Below, in pieces: positions 1 to 12,949 of a stretch of 64,000 nt of DNA. Under the pieces are notes generated by a model. That model searched no databases, was not told where the DNA came from, and worked only from the letters and a program-made list of their open reading frames with translations. Origin of the DNA: Uloborus plumipes. Taxonomy: Eukaryota; Arthropoda; Arachnida; Araneae; Uloboridae. The stretch is taken from the NCBI GenBank assembly GCA_038373865.1, contig JAXGGA010000038.1, forward strand, positions 124,001 to 188,000, in the 5' to 3' direction. The number at the start of each line of letters is the position of its first letter. The stretch's first letter is position 1. The position numbers and the translations under genes were made by a program.

Positions 1-1934
1 GATTATATGGTATTAATAAATCATTTTTATCAAATAAAACCAAAAAAAAGCTTTTTTTTTTTTTCAAATTTAAGCGATAAAAGGAGATATAGCTATCTAC
101 AGTGAAATACACTGCCTATAACTTCTATTGTATCATCATTTTATCCCTTTACACTTTCTCGGAGAGCAAAATAAGAGGAAATGTTTATTAATACTCGTAA
201 ATTGCCATTATTTTTGCTGCTTCTTTTTTCCTTCAGGAACTTGTAATCTTCTAATGAAGGCAAAAATATTTAACGAATACTTTATTGTTTATATCTGAAA
301 AAAAATAGTAGCATTTGCTAATTTTGATAATAGCATGCATTCTATTTATCAGACACGGAACTTTTGTTTTTATTGCATTAACTTTCCTTTCACAACTTTT
401 ATAGTTATGTTTTACAAAGTATTGCTAATTTTATGATCTCTCTACACAATGATTTTTCGCAAGTCTAAATTATTCGAAAAATTAACTGTCAACCTTTCAT
501 AAGGAAACGAAATAATAAAATATTAAAACTCTTGTTAAAAGTTAGACACGCATTATTTGATATTCATTCGTCTTGCACATTTCCACATCTCTGATATACA
601 TCTTGCATGCTTCCACATGAATTCAAGAAATGAACTTTAAAAAAGGACACAAAAGTTAAGTAACAATTAAAAATAAGTGAATAATTTTTCACAGATACCG
701 GAATATAACGAAATAAAATTCAAAATAAAAATGTATTTTTAATAAATGCAAAATAAATGTGTGTAACCAAAACACTGACAAAAATAACGTTAGAGCATTG
801 GTTCTGAAAGCCCGTCGCAGAAGAAATTTAACTAAAATAGTGCAAAACCTTTTTTGAGTGCATTCCCATATGGGGATCATTATATGAGTTACGGATTGAC
901 CGGGACTCCCCCTCCCTCGAGGGGAAATTTCTTTATGTAGTGGTAAATTTAGATGAACTTAAAAGCTTCCTTAACGCCCTTTTCTTTCTTAATATTTCGT
1001 GTGTTACTTCTTTCATTTGCTACTTTAAATTAAATGTTAATATATTTTTTTAAAAAGTTTCATCACAATTTACATGCATTTTATACACGGCATATTTTCT
1101 CATTCGGACCGATTTTTTCTCGATCATCCTGGTTTATTGGGCACTGTATGTTCTTTTACTTACGTAGTCACTATTCTTCACTATTATTATGTCTCATTAT
1201 TGCTAGTGCTTAGGTTTAAAATGGATTTACAAAGATTTAAGTTCAAGTTATTTGAATTTACCATTAATCTTAGACCATAGAACTTGTTGTGTAATATTAT
1301 CTTAAAATATAAGCAATACAGTCGAACGTTGAATACATCTCTACAAAGTGCATCAATTATTTCACAAAAATACGCTTTTTAAAAGCAGATTTAGTGCATA
1401 AATACCATACCGGACCGAAACAAAGAGAAAGAGCAAACAATTGTTTAAAATTTATTTTACGCATATGGGTAGAAAAAACAGCTGATAAATAATCTTTAAT
1501 ACTTTTGGCAAAAGAAAAATAAATCTTCAGTGCTGATAAAGCAGACGACATTTTTTTCATTCCGTAATATTTATCGCAAAGCAAAACACAGAAAAATTAC
1601 AATTTAGACAATGCAGAATGTATTCATAACTGACAACGGTTTCTATGGATTACGATTTATTTCACATATATGTACATGAAAAGAAACGCATACTTATTCA
1701 ACAAAACTAAGTGAAAGGTAGAAACAAAGAGGTAATCTATTTATTGCTATTGGAGGCAGTACTTTTGTCGAGAAGAAATATTTTTATCCTTGCGTTGAAA
1801 GTGACATTGCAGGGTATTAAATTAAGTGAGTGGTTCATGATGTCGAATAATTCTTTCCACGTACGAGATAAAATATGTACAAGATTAGTTTATGCATTTT
1901 ACCAAGTATATGTTTTCAATTCAATCTTTTCAAG
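1..1934. other. AT-rich non-coding DNA
   Basis: No gene, RNA or clear mobile element is seen here. The open frames are short, lack family motifs and lack convincing splice signals. Homopolymer A/T runs dominate, as in much of the window. Confidence 0.6.
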
Positions 1935-2928
1935 TACCGTAAAACGGTGTGTATAGAAACAGAGGGGTAATTCGGAACAAAAGTTTCTAACCCTACAAAG
2001 AAATTCTTCAGAAATATACTGTTGGATATTTTTGGCAGCATTTTTTTTGAGTGAATATCATTAGAGGTAGGAAAATATTTTTGTAATTCTGGCAGCATTA
2101 TTAGGATTATGAGTAAGTTTGCAAGCGGTGCGCTAAGAAACAAAAAGTGTGCATCACTTGCAAAACTTAGTATGAAAGTACAGACTTCTTTGTATTTCAA
2201 ACCTTAGAATATAATTTTTTCATTATACATATATCTAAACAACAGAGTACCACATTAGAATAAACACAATTTTTTAATTGTGGCATAGAAATGAAAAATT
2301 CTTTATAAGATCATTTGGATAAGTATTTGCTGAGTGAACCAGAACCCTTTGTTCTGTTGTTCCAATTCAGACTTATATAAAAGAAACTGTTTGAAAAATC
2401 AAGATTCTAACCCCAATTCCTATAGTCAAGATAAGGACAAGGATTCATTACTGTTTACCTTTATTATTAGCAGATCTTAGAATGACAGAAAGTTTCAGAT
2501 TTCAAAAGATTTTTGAAATACATGGAGAGGAAATCATAGACTCTATGTAGCAAATCTCCGTCACACAGACTGATCAATAACAGGGAAAATCTACTTTATA
2601 GTATAGAAAATAAAGTTTTATTTGACAGTAACTATCTGTGCTTACTCTCCCCCATCAATATGACTAATATTTCTGAGACATATTTCAGATTAAATTGAAA
2701 AAAAAAAGCAAATGTTCCGATCGACCCCTATCATTGGGGTGAATCAGAACACCTTTAAATCATTATTTACATAAATAATAACTGTTCAACATGTTTTGAC
2801 TCTGCTTGAAATAGCAAAAGCAAAGAAAGACCGAAGTTTTTACCTAAAAAATCAATTTAAAAAATCTTTGGACTATTTTTTTTACAATCAAAGCTGAAAA
2901 GTATACCAATTCGCTCTGTTTTACGGTA
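1935..2928. repeat. possible degraded element with inverted ends TACCGTAAAAC
   Basis: TACCGTAAAAC starts at 1935 and its reverse complement ends at 2928. Just inside both ends are related words (aggggtaattcggaac near 1962; caattcgctctg near 2907), and ggggtgaatcagaac lies at about 2737. This suggests one old repeat of about 1 kb with inverted ends. No target duplication is visible and the inverted match is short, so this is a weak call. Confidence 0.3.
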
Positions 2929-3434
2929 GCTCTGAAATACATAACTAGAATAGTTTCAAGCTGAGGTAACTTATTAAGTTTGTTCAAAATGTGCTTGTTG
3001 TTAAAACAAAATATTTAAAATATAAACAGTGAACTCTTACTTATACGCCGCCTCGTTTATGCTCCTTTTTCACTGATACGACGATTTTGAATGGTCCCAG
3101 CACATTCCATAACAAAATAATGTTAGTATTATTCGTTTATGCGTCGCTCTTAAGATTGTAACGTTTCAGCTACTCTGTTTGTTAGTTGATTGAAACAGAG
3201 GATGCAAATAAAATTCTAGCATATTTATTTCTACAGTATTTACAGCTATGTTACACAAATTCTATATGACGATATTTAGAACTCTGCGCGACAAGACATC
3301 GACCATCTCGTCCGCTCTCCGAGAGTCTTCTTTTCTCTCATCTCGAATCCCGGTCTCTTCGGGGGTCCCCGATCGCTAGGATTATCAGACCGTCTGTGTT
3401 TATCCGAGAATGATGAAAGTTATTACCGTTCTCT

Positions 3435-3450
3435 TGTCAGAGCGTTTTAT
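3435..3450. repeat. target-site duplication of SINE, left copy
   Basis: TGTCAGAGCGTTTTAT directly precedes the tRNA-like head of the SINE. It recurs with one T fewer at 3737-3751. Confidence 0.85.
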
Positions 3451-3736
3451 GGGCCGTGGTGGCCCGATCGGTAAGGCGTCGGACTCATGTCCGGAGGGAC
3501 CCGGGTTCGATCCCAGCCGATCAAAGATCCACCGCCTTGATTAATGGTGGCTGGGAGGCGTTAAAAATGTCGTGGTCACAATGTCCTCCAAGTGAAACGA
3601 TACCTCTGGGGGTGCTAGGGCCTATGGTTTGCTCGACCCTAGGTTCTGGTTCAAAATTAAGAACAGAGCGCTCTTCAGGTCCCTATCCCGGTTAAACCAC
3701 TAAGCTGGTAGGTACGGGGGACCCTGGAGGGTGAAA
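3451..3736 (+). mobile_element. tRNA-derived SINE, full length
   Basis: The first ~75 bp are tRNA-like. An A-box match (TGGCCCGATCGG, from about 3459) and a B-box match (GGGTTCGATCCC, from about 3502) have the spacing of an RNA polymerase III type 2 promoter. A tRNA-unrelated body of about 210 bp follows and ends in GGACCCTGGAGGGTGAAA, with almost no A tail. Direct repeats of about 15 bp (3435-3450 and 3737-3751) flank it, as expected for LINE-mediated insertion. The anticodon arm is damaged, so the parent tRNA is not assigned. The open frame spanning 3456-3695 is a by-product of the SINE and not a gene. Confidence 0.88.
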
Positions 3737-3751
3737 TGTCAGAGCGTTTAT
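3737..3751. repeat. target-site duplication of SINE, right copy
   Basis: TGTCAGAGCGTTTAT matches the left copy at 3435-3450 apart from one T, which is normal slippage or decay. Confidence 0.85.
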
Positions 3752-4499
3752 ATTTTTTTCAAATTTATGGGCAGAATAGTGTCACGGCATGTCGCTTCAC
3801 ACTAAACAGGAATTCTCGCTGGGCGCAACAAATGTCAACCATTTGCCATTACACCGTGATCACAAAAAACACATGGCGGGGTTTCTTGGAAAACGAACAC
3901 TTGTTGACTATTTGCTCGCATTTCTGAGAGTTCCTCGCCTTTGATGTTAATAGACACAAAACAGCGTGTTTACGTCTGAAAGTTTCCCTGCGTGAGGTCC
4001 AAGCATTTGGAATTCCTATATCGCACAGGCGATGATAACACAAAACAGACTTGTGAAAATGGCGCACCAGTACAAGATAAATATTTTACTTATGCGCCGA
4101 ATTTTCCTTAAAATGTAAAAAAAAAAAAAAAATATTTTCTTTAAAAAACAAACATTTTTTCTTCATTTTCCTCTTTAATCTTTCGTCTTTATTGCTCACG
4201 GAAGGCAGTTTTTTCGTATGAACTAGAGTTTGGAGAGGGACAATTATCTATTACGGATTGTATTAAAGGGAACAGTTCGCAATTAGGTATGCTACAATTT
4301 TTGTTTTCTCTTTATCATTGTAGTTACGTTACAGTAATTGCCAAACCACAGTAATATGTCCCTTTTCTTATTCATTCTCTCATTAGAAACTATGTTGGGC
4401 TCCAGTCCTTTAAATAGGCTTGTTCACTTATACGTCTCTTTCACTTATGCTCCTTTTTCTGTTGGTCCCTTGGGCCGGCGTATAAGTGAGAGTTCACTG

Positions 4500-7400
4500 T
4501 AATATTGTTCACCGCTGACTAACTTTATGACATTGTTTTATTTTACTTTTTTATGTTGAGACGCCAAGAAGCGCCTTTAAAGTCACATTAAAATCCAAAA
4601 CTCTCAATTTGAAAAAAAAAAAAAAAAAGGGGGGAATTTTGTAGCCTTTGAAACCAAACTATAACAAAGTGTCTCTAAATTTAAGGATTAAGACTGGTTT
4701 TGTGAGGTATGTCTAGAAGCATACGCAGTGACTTTGTCCAATAGTTTCCATAGGCTTAGCACACGAATATGATTGTGATTGATGATACGTTTCTAATACT
4801 CCCAAGCAATAATCTCAAATAACCCTCAATGATTAATGCACCTAAAATTCACGTATCAAGGCTTAGTTCAACCACAGCATTAATCAGCTAATATTAGACA
4901 TTTGGACAAAACACTTTAATAGAGACTATGAAACGGTTTCCGTACTTAAAGTCATTTTACTAGTTTTTCTTTTCCATTTAAGCGATTTGATAAATTCATG
5001 TTTCTGCGCATTGATTAAAAAGCACTTCTCTTCCCATTTTGTAGATATGAACTTCTATTAATATTTTTATAGTTTCTAAAGCTATTTAGAGAGTTCAGTC
5101 AATTTATCTAGTATGGATATTTGAAGAAGAATATAAGACAAAAAAAAAGAAGCAAAATCGCACTTGCAACAAGACTCCCCCCCCCCCGCAAAAAAAGAGA
5201 TCTAGGAAAGCCATGTAAGAATTGAACACAGGATGTTAATAAAGCAATGAGGAGTAGTAGTCTAATATGAGGAATGAATCCCTGACTGGAAGGTCTCCGG
5301 TCAGGGACTTCATTTCAAGTTTTTTCAAGGGGGGGGGGGCAAAGGGTGAAAACGCAATGCAATTTCATCGGAAATCAGCAAAACTACGCCCACTTATATG
5401 TAAATACATTGATTTCTCAAAGTCGGGGGGTGCATTGACCCCCCCTACCCCCCTAAATGACGGGCCTGTCTCTGGTAGATTTTGGGGAACCTGTGTTTAA
5501 ATCAAGCATTTGGTAAGTTGGAAATGTTTTTGAACCTCAATAAGAAGAATTCCGGAGACTGAGGATAAAAAGGATTGTACAATTTATATCTACTCCTTTC
5601 CAGATTTAATGTTAATCACATCAAATGTACATTGTACTTAACTGTTCTTTAAAATGTAAACGGGTTTAATCTGAATTCCTTGACATCATTCTTCTATCGG
5701 TCTTATTGAATTTTCTTGCAAAAGTGTCAGTTAAGTTCCTAACGCTAAAGCAGAGTTTTTACATACTTGAAGATGAAAAAAAATCTTAACTAGAGAAAAA
5801 TTAACAACAAGGTCACGCAGAGAGAAGGTTTGGTAATTAAAATACCTATGCTAGCTATATTGTCAATACTAGCATCTGGGCTTAATTTCTGAAAAAGCAA
5901 AACGTTAGCTCTATAGTCCTCTGACCCTATTTTCGTACTTAAATAAACTGATTTTCTCCTAAACTTTTGAAACTCACATTGCATTTTTAGCAATTATCAA
6001 AAAATCATACACAAAGCCTTATTCTCACGATGCGAAATTTTGACTTCGCGAAGTATTTTGGAACGGAATATTTTGCTTAAATAAAGGTTATTCAATATAG
6101 ATCCCCCCCTCCATTACGACAGTGATTTATTATTTAGCTTACGCCTGTAGTTGTTCCATGTATCCATGGAGAAACAAAGAAGAAAAATTGCAATGTTTCA
6201 AACAAAAACTAGAACATGAGGTTTTTGCTAGCAAGTGAGAGGCGTTAAAGTTGAAACTTTTTAAATACAACTTTTTGTACATTCAATACGCCCCAGCTCG
6301 GTTATTCCATCCAGAGACTGGAGTTTCATGCCTGTTAGCACTCATCAGTCTTAAATCGGAAGTAACTGAGTTGGAGGCAGCTACCCTCTTATAGGAGCAA
6401 GAGTACCAAAAAACTGGCAGATAATGTAAAATTAGAAAACCAATTTTAGATGTATTTCGGAGAAAAAAGTTTTTGAATTGGTATTTCTAGAATAAGCGAG
6501 CTATTTGATAAAAGTTTACTCAATAATAATAGTTGCTCTTGTGATTGAAGCATTTTTCTTTAATCAACTACCAAGAAAACTCTAAAATGATATCGTAAGT
6601 AAATACACATTTTATAGTTTCTCATACTCTAAAATGTAGCATATTCTCCGTCTCTACCTTCGGTGCAGAAGCATATCTTTTCCTTATAATAGCTCATAAG
6701 CGTCAGTGCTATCCTCTGCGTTATATTCTAAGGGTCTCGTGGATAGATATTGGAGCTGTTACGAGTTAGTAATTAAGGCTCTGCCAATTAAGTCTCCGAT
6801 CACATTATCGGGTTCACGATCATTGCTGTGACGAGAGGACATCTCGACAAGCTTGTTACGTGCTTGCTACTTATGGTTCATTTAACTGAGAAACGCTTGC
6901 GAATACTATATGCGTAAATATTGCAGAAAACGATATTTTCGATTCATTTCACATATAGCAAAAAAGTGGTTTCAAGATATTTTAATGCACTTATCCTGGA
7001 AAATATATAAAATAGATACTTTTCTTAAATGATTTAATATAATGTAATAATTGAGTAGTGACGTTTCAAAGCCTGCTATTTCATATTTTACCAAGTAAAG
7101 CACTGTTTTTAAATTTTTTGACGCGTTCTTTTGAAATAAGGCTTCCATTCACTTCAAAACTGATTTAACTAATACAGATTTAATAATAATAGATAAGACA
7201 AAACAGTCTGACTACTGTTCGGACGCCGAAACAAAACTCGTCCTCGTGTTATACAATTTTTTTAATTTGATTTTTGAAACATTACTGATCAACCGTTTCT
7301 TTAATTTAAACTCACAAAAGCAAAAAAAAAAAAAAAACAAAGAAAAAAAATATGCAATTGGAATCAATTTGCATTACCAACGAGATAACAGCATCTCTAC

Positions 7401-7570
7401 AAAAAACGCAACTCTTTATAAACTGAAAAGTTTTCGAGGAAAATGAGTATCGTGAAATGGCATCTTATCTACATTGATAAATGCAGTAAATTTTACATTA
7501 TTCACTTTTAAAAAAATATATTTATTTTTATTCTTTGTTAAAGAGTATTAAAATATTTTTAACAATTTGA
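4500..7570. other. AT-rich non-coding DNA with a degraded dispersed repeat
   Basis: No gene is seen. Poly-C at about 5177-5186 and poly-G at about 5329-5338 occur. Around 5373-5470 there is a fragment related to 47474-47570. The rest is unremarkable. Confidence 0.55.
5370..5475. repeat. dispersed repeat fragment, copy 1
   Basis: The run cagcaaaactacgcccactt-(atatg)-taaatacattgattt, followed by a C-rich segment and ctaaatgacgggcctg, is echoed at 47474-47570 with substitutions (cagcgaaaactgcgcctact, taactacattgatgt, ttaagtgacaggcctag). The element class is unknown. Confidence 0.5.
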
Positions 7571-7759
7571 ATAATGCAGGTGCTTGCTTTCGGTCTTATA
7601 TTTAATGTAAAAAGGAGGGTGATTATAGAGTGCAAACCCGTTTCGGGTGAGTTTAACTGCTTTAGAACATTACACGGTGAAGCAAGAAGTTTCGTCCAGA
7701 ACGAAACTGGCTACTTTCCCGTATACCAGCACTGATCATCTGGTCAATATTTACTTGAT

Positions 7760-8300
7760 TATGAATTACTGCAAATGTCCTCGCTGAGATCTTTAGAGCA
7801 AAAAAAAAAGATTTGAATTAGATTCTTTACTGAAAAGTTATTACGGGGTGAAGCAGGATTTTGAGATGTCCAAAATTAAACGAAAGATTTTGCAAATCCA
7901 AAAATTAAACGCGTGCATGAAATGTCTTTGTGCAGATCTTTCAAGTCATTTTTTTTTATCTGAATCGAACTGTGCAATCAAAAGATATTAGCGGGTAACA
8001 TATTTTTTTTTCTTTGTAAATGTTCGTAATAGAACGAAAAACTGTTCATATAAAGAAGTCAATTATGGGAATTAATTGTTCTTGCCGATATCATCTTGAA
8101 AAAAAAAAACATGTTTATTTGAATCGAACTGATCTCTCAAAAGGAGAGAGACAAACCGACAGACTGATAGACATACAGACCGACGAACTGACAGACATAC
8201 ATTCTCCCTATCTCAAAACCCTACCATCAAACTTTTAATTTTCCTTTGTTTTATTTCATAGTCAAGTGTATTTTCGTTTTTTTTTCCGGACTAAGCGATA
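7760..8300 (-). mobile_element. decayed copy of the ~147-bp-monomer Helentron/HINE-like family (copy D)
   Basis: Monomer landmarks (agatcttt, poly-A, degenerate gaatcgaact, gttattacgggg) recur at about 7787, 7934 and 8086, spacings of 147 and 152 bp. They lead into a degenerate GACAGAC/GACCGAC tract (about 8148-8202). Next comes ctatctcaaaaccctaccatcaaacttttaatttt, then cggactaagcgatattttt. The same order is seen in the better-preserved copy at 22275-23068. The divergence makes this the oldest of the four copies. No terminal motif survives. Confidence 0.6.
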
Positions 8301-11300
8301 TTTTTGCGATGAATGGGGAAGATGCATGATTTTCAAACTCACTTGCAAATGAAAGACCATGAAAAACTGTGCAGAAACATACCAATAACACCTCCATTAA
8401 GCCAGTTTAAACATATTTAAAACGAGTTTTAAAAGCGATTAGGCCACGCCTCCCGAAAAACGAAAGTAGCCGCTCCATGAGTTTGTGACGTCACAGAATA
8501 CTACTTTTCTCCCTGCGTTCCTTCTGCTAGCGTTTGCTCTGCTGTACAGTGCGGAACTTCACTTCACACTAGCAGATATTGAGAAGATGGATCACGGAAT
8601 CAATGTATTCCAAATACTAGTTTTAAAGCACAGGTTTTACATACTGCCAAGTTATTAAGCCTTTACAAGTCGCAAATCTTCACGGTTTATTTATTTATTT
8701 TTTTTTAATTTTATGTTTTTTTTAGCTATAAAAGAATACTTATATGAAGAACATTTAGCTGGTAAAAACATGGGCTTAGATTCTTTGAGACACATGTCAG
8801 TCATGTTAACTGGGGGGTTGGAAAAGAAGAATACAATTTTTGTTATTCAACGACAAATATTGATAGCAAATACATTTTTTCGAGATATAAGAACTTGATT
8901 TTTGCATAGCGCGTGTTTTTACAAGAATATCAAAATGTGTTTCAAAATGCAATGCAATTCGGATGTTCTTGAGGATTGTTTGTGATTTATTTCATCAGAA
9001 ATTTATTTAGAATTTGTTTTATTTAAAGCACATTTTAATTTAGATGATGACTTTTTAAAATGTTATTTATAAATCTAAACTTCTATTTATAGATTAATAT
9101 TTTTTTATTTGTTACTCTGTAGAAAATAATCTGAATAAATGAACAAATAATAATAAAAAAATCTACGTTTTAACAATTCATCAAAAATTTAAGAGTTTTT
9201 TTTTTTTTTTTTTTTTGAGCAATCGCGATTGCTATTTGGTTTAACTCAATCGAAGCTGGTATTAACTCCTCAAACCAATTAAATAGCACACGGGTACAAC
9301 ACTCCTCCTTCCTGCTATTCGATAAATTAATGTAAAACTTTCAAATAGGCGGGCAACATTGTTTAGAGGAAAGAATTTTTTTTTTGCACACACTCTTGAT
9401 ATCACTAACAATGAAACATGTAACCATTTTTCTTCAAATCATTATCACTGACTGTAAAAAATATAAGTTTTGATGAACAATGGGAAATTGCAAAATTAAC
9501 ATGTACATTTTTCATCATTGATGGAGTATACATGCTTGAAATTTTATGCAAAAATTCATGTTCTTAATAGTGTTCATCTCGATTGTTCCTAATACTGGTT
9601 CGATCACATGTGTTGAATATAATTAATAGAGCTAGATGAATGAACAATATTAATCGTTTTCTGAAGCATATATTTGCAATAAAAATTAACAAAATATTTA
9701 ATTACATTAGATAATCATAAACGTGACCTACAGTAAATAGAGGAATCAAAACGTTAAAAAAATATCATTTTTATGATTTTCTTTGAATATTTGTTTCTGC
9801 ACTTGTTTAACAATCAAAATTTATTTTCAACATTAAGAAATTTGAAAAGTTAATTTTGAAATTTGAAAAATCGTTAAGAATAATTTCAATTTTTTGAGCA
9901 AAACCCTGAAGGCTTTCTTGTTTCGCACTAATTTAAAATTTCTTTGTGTGAACATGATCAGAAAGATTATCTAAACAAATCTGTGCATTCATTTTTGTAT
10001 ATTTTGATTAGAATAATATTATTGTGACCTTTTATGTAAAAAATTCTTAGAAAATTCTTTGTTCATTCGAAGTTTAACTAACGTCATAAAATTTGTGTAA
10101 TATAGAACGTTTTCAATGCACATTGTTAATATTATTCTTGCTATTTATACTGTCTTTTTCGAAATTTGCTTTATCGATGCTTCATTAGTCACATAGAAAA
10201 AATTCCTTAGCATTTCCAGTAACATAGAAACACTAAAAACTGATCACCGAGAATAAGCACTTTAAAGTTTGGCTTTTCCATAGAACACATAGCATGTCAT
10301 TCCCTAAAGTCGCTCAGATACTTTTTAGATAGTTTAGCTCAGAACAATGCTATGTTTTTTCTGAGTGTTCTTATATAACTTTTACTATTGAAATAAGCAT
10401 TTAATAAATTTTTTAGAAGTCAATTTTGTCATTTTATGAGGTACTGTAAACCCTTAACACATTTTGGGTGTCACGCCCTGAAGGGTGTCCCCCCCCAGCA
10501 ACCCCCCATCCAACCCCATTTAAAAATATTTTTAAACTGTTTTTTGTTTCTGAATTATTTATCGGTTTAAACACTCCTGTTTTTGCGAAAATAAAAGCTT
10601 TTGACTCATCTTACGGCTCAAATTGTTTTCATTTCTACTGATATGAAATCGCGGTGTTTTTCTGAAAATGGATACAGCGTACAGCTAGCCAACTTTGAAC
10701 AATTATCGACCTGCCTTTTAATGAATTTTTCTTCCATCATTTTAAAAGAAAAGTCATTTTATTCTTTAAAAAAAAAATAATAATAAATATGAAGATATAG
10801 AAAAAAAAACCCGCATCAATCATTAGTTTTACTACGTTTCAGAAGTTAGATGACTGAATAAAACTAAACATGCTTCGAAAATTCACAACAAAACCCCCGA
10901 AAAATGCAGCTGAAGTTGAAAACATTTTAAATATTTCAGTGGTAAACACTTGGACATTTTTACTGAGAATTAACGCACGTACTTTTTTAGGTTTCCGATT
11001 TGAAAAATGTTGGTGTTTTTCAGTGATCAGAACTCTCCAGAAATCTAATTGCAAGAAAATGATTGAAAGAATGAGAAAAGGATTGGAATGTAGTCAAAGA
11101 ACACAAACCTGTTCTGTTCTTGATCTACCAGCTTTACTACGCTCCTTTTCTTTTGTGAAGCAGAGTCCCTTCCGTTTATCCCCCTCCCCCCCCCCATTTC
11201 CCTTTTAAGGTGAACAATGACTATAAACCACTAAAACTGATAAGAAGACACAGCTGCGTAAAAATTGGCTCAAATTTCATAAACGAGCTAAAACATTAAA

Positions 11301-12417
11301 AATTGCCCTGAAAAATTAATAAAAAACTTTTCAACGTTTAAAGAGCTGTAAAACTCTTTGTATAATGAACTAAGATGAAGAAAACGCCAAAAAAATGAAC
11401 TACCATCCGGGCTCCGAATATAACGATAATACAAAACAGCGTGTTAAAAACGCATTGACTGTCTCATCAAAGGCAGCGATACTGGGAGAATCGTATTCTG
11501 TGACGTGGACCAATGGCAGAGCGTTTTTCGTCACGTGACATTGTTTACAAAAATCTCCCTTTTTAATTGCTTCTCACGCTCAAGTGAATGATTTTTTGGA
11601 ATTTTAATGTTGATTTTCGGCATCAGCATCATCGATTCTATGAAATAACAGCAATTAAATCATATTTTGTGACATAGTGCATGTTCCCTATTAAGCCACT
11701 TTTAATGCTTTTTGCGACGTTTTTTATTGAAATTATTTGAGTGCATCTGTTGTTTGCTTTAATCTAAAATTTTGTAAAGAAATTCCATGCAGTGTTTTAA
11801 TGTTGACCTCTTGGAAACATGCAACATGCAGTGCTTTCTTTAAAAAATATGATGTGTATAAACGTACAACTCACGAAACATGCTTCAAATGGCTGTCACA
11901 TTTTCTTTTAAAAAAATGAGACATTTCTTCAAAAAGGAGAAATTTTAATTATGTTACAGTGAAATATTTTGGTTCTCTAAAATGCTGTTTCTTTCGATTT
12001 GTTATCGTCTTGAAGGAGAGTGTGTTTACTTAAACACAAAAAATAAATAACCTAATGTGAACTTCGCCGAACTTCCTTTTATGCTTATAAGGAATCGATG
12101 TTTTGTTAATAACCCGAAAGAATGGTTGAGTGCTCTCCTATATGCTAAAAGCATTTCTATTCCAATACAACCTTTTTTGTGAAATTTTTCTTTACACCAA
12201 TAAAAGTGTAGTTAGCATTGAAAATAGCACTTTCAAATGTAAACAAAGGCGATGCTTTTTTTTTTTAAGTCTGATAGTTGGTGTTTGTAATAATAAAACT
12301 AAATGAAGCACGTGAAAGAAACATTAATACATTATAATAGTGCCTCGAAATCAGGAAAGAAAACATTTTAAATAAATTTGCCCTTTATTTGTTGCCAACC
12401 AGTTATGAAAAAACCGC
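8301..12417. other. AT-rich non-coding DNA
   Basis: No gene or complete element is seen. Two slightly richer patches (about 8455-8580, with the CRE-like palindrome TGACGTCA at about 8488; and about 11490-11550, with ccaat and CACGTG words) look promoter-like, but no exon is recognisable next to either. A perfect 14-bp palindrome lies at 9219-9232. Poly-C tracts occur near 10489 and 11182. Confidence 0.5.
9219..9232. repeat. perfect 14-bp palindrome after a poly-T run
   Basis: GCAATCGCGATTGC follows a run of about 20 T. About 45-70 bp downstream, tttggtttaactc is echoed in inverted form by ctcaaaccaatta. It may be the end of an old retroelement read from its A-tail, but the class is not identifiable. 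Confidence 0.4.
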
Positions 12418-12587
<170 letters not shown>

Positions 12588-12949
12588 CAGATATTCATAT
12601 AGTCTAAGATCCCACTGAAAAATGTATGTCTAATTTAATTTTTTTACAAAATACTGTTTTTGTGCATAATTATGATCTGAGGAATATGTTTCTGCCTGGT
12701 CAAAATCTGTCTGTCAAAATATATGACAGAAAGTGGAGGGAAGTCTCACTCAGTGGCATACCCGGATGGGGGGGGGGGCAGAGGGACGTATGCACCACCC
12801 AAGACTGTTTCTCGCAGTGGAAAATGCCCAAGATTTTTATTACTTTTTATATTTTTCTTCGACCCCGGTTTATAGCGAGTAACAAAACACTAACATATGC
12901 ATGCAAAAGTGCCCTAAAACTACCTGAAATATTCACTCAAAATTGAAAA

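Larger units (their letters stand above)
3027..4499. mobile_element. Tigger/pogo-like DNA transposon, non-autonomous, interrupted by a SINE
   Basis: The terminal inverted repeats are CAGTGAACTCTTACTTATAC at 3027 and its reverse complement ending at 4499, with one mismatch over about 23 bp. The shared subterminal word gctcctttttc(a/t) occurs at about 3060 and 4450. The right end is followed by TA, the usual target of Tc1/mariner and pogo elements; the left flank reads AA, so one side of the duplication has probably mutated. I could not recognise a transposase in the interior, so it is best called a non-autonomous or deleted copy. A SINE sits inside at 3451-3736. Confidence 0.7.

Noticed and set aside
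3456..3695. 79-residue ORF with arginine-rich start
   Set aside because: It lies entirely within the tRNA-derived SINE and spans its A and B boxes, so it is not a gene.
3849..4067. Minus-strand ORF inside the Tigger-like element as a transposase remnant
   Set aside because: The translated residues show neither a CENP-B-type helix-turn-helix nor a DDE motif.
8455..8580. Promoter-like patch with TGACGTCA
   Set aside because: No coding exon or transcript start is recognisable nearby, and words like this occur in degraded repeats.
11490..11550. CCAAT and CACGTG words suggesting a promoter
   Set aside because: Isolated motifs in non-coding DNA with no exon; also possibly part of an old repeat.
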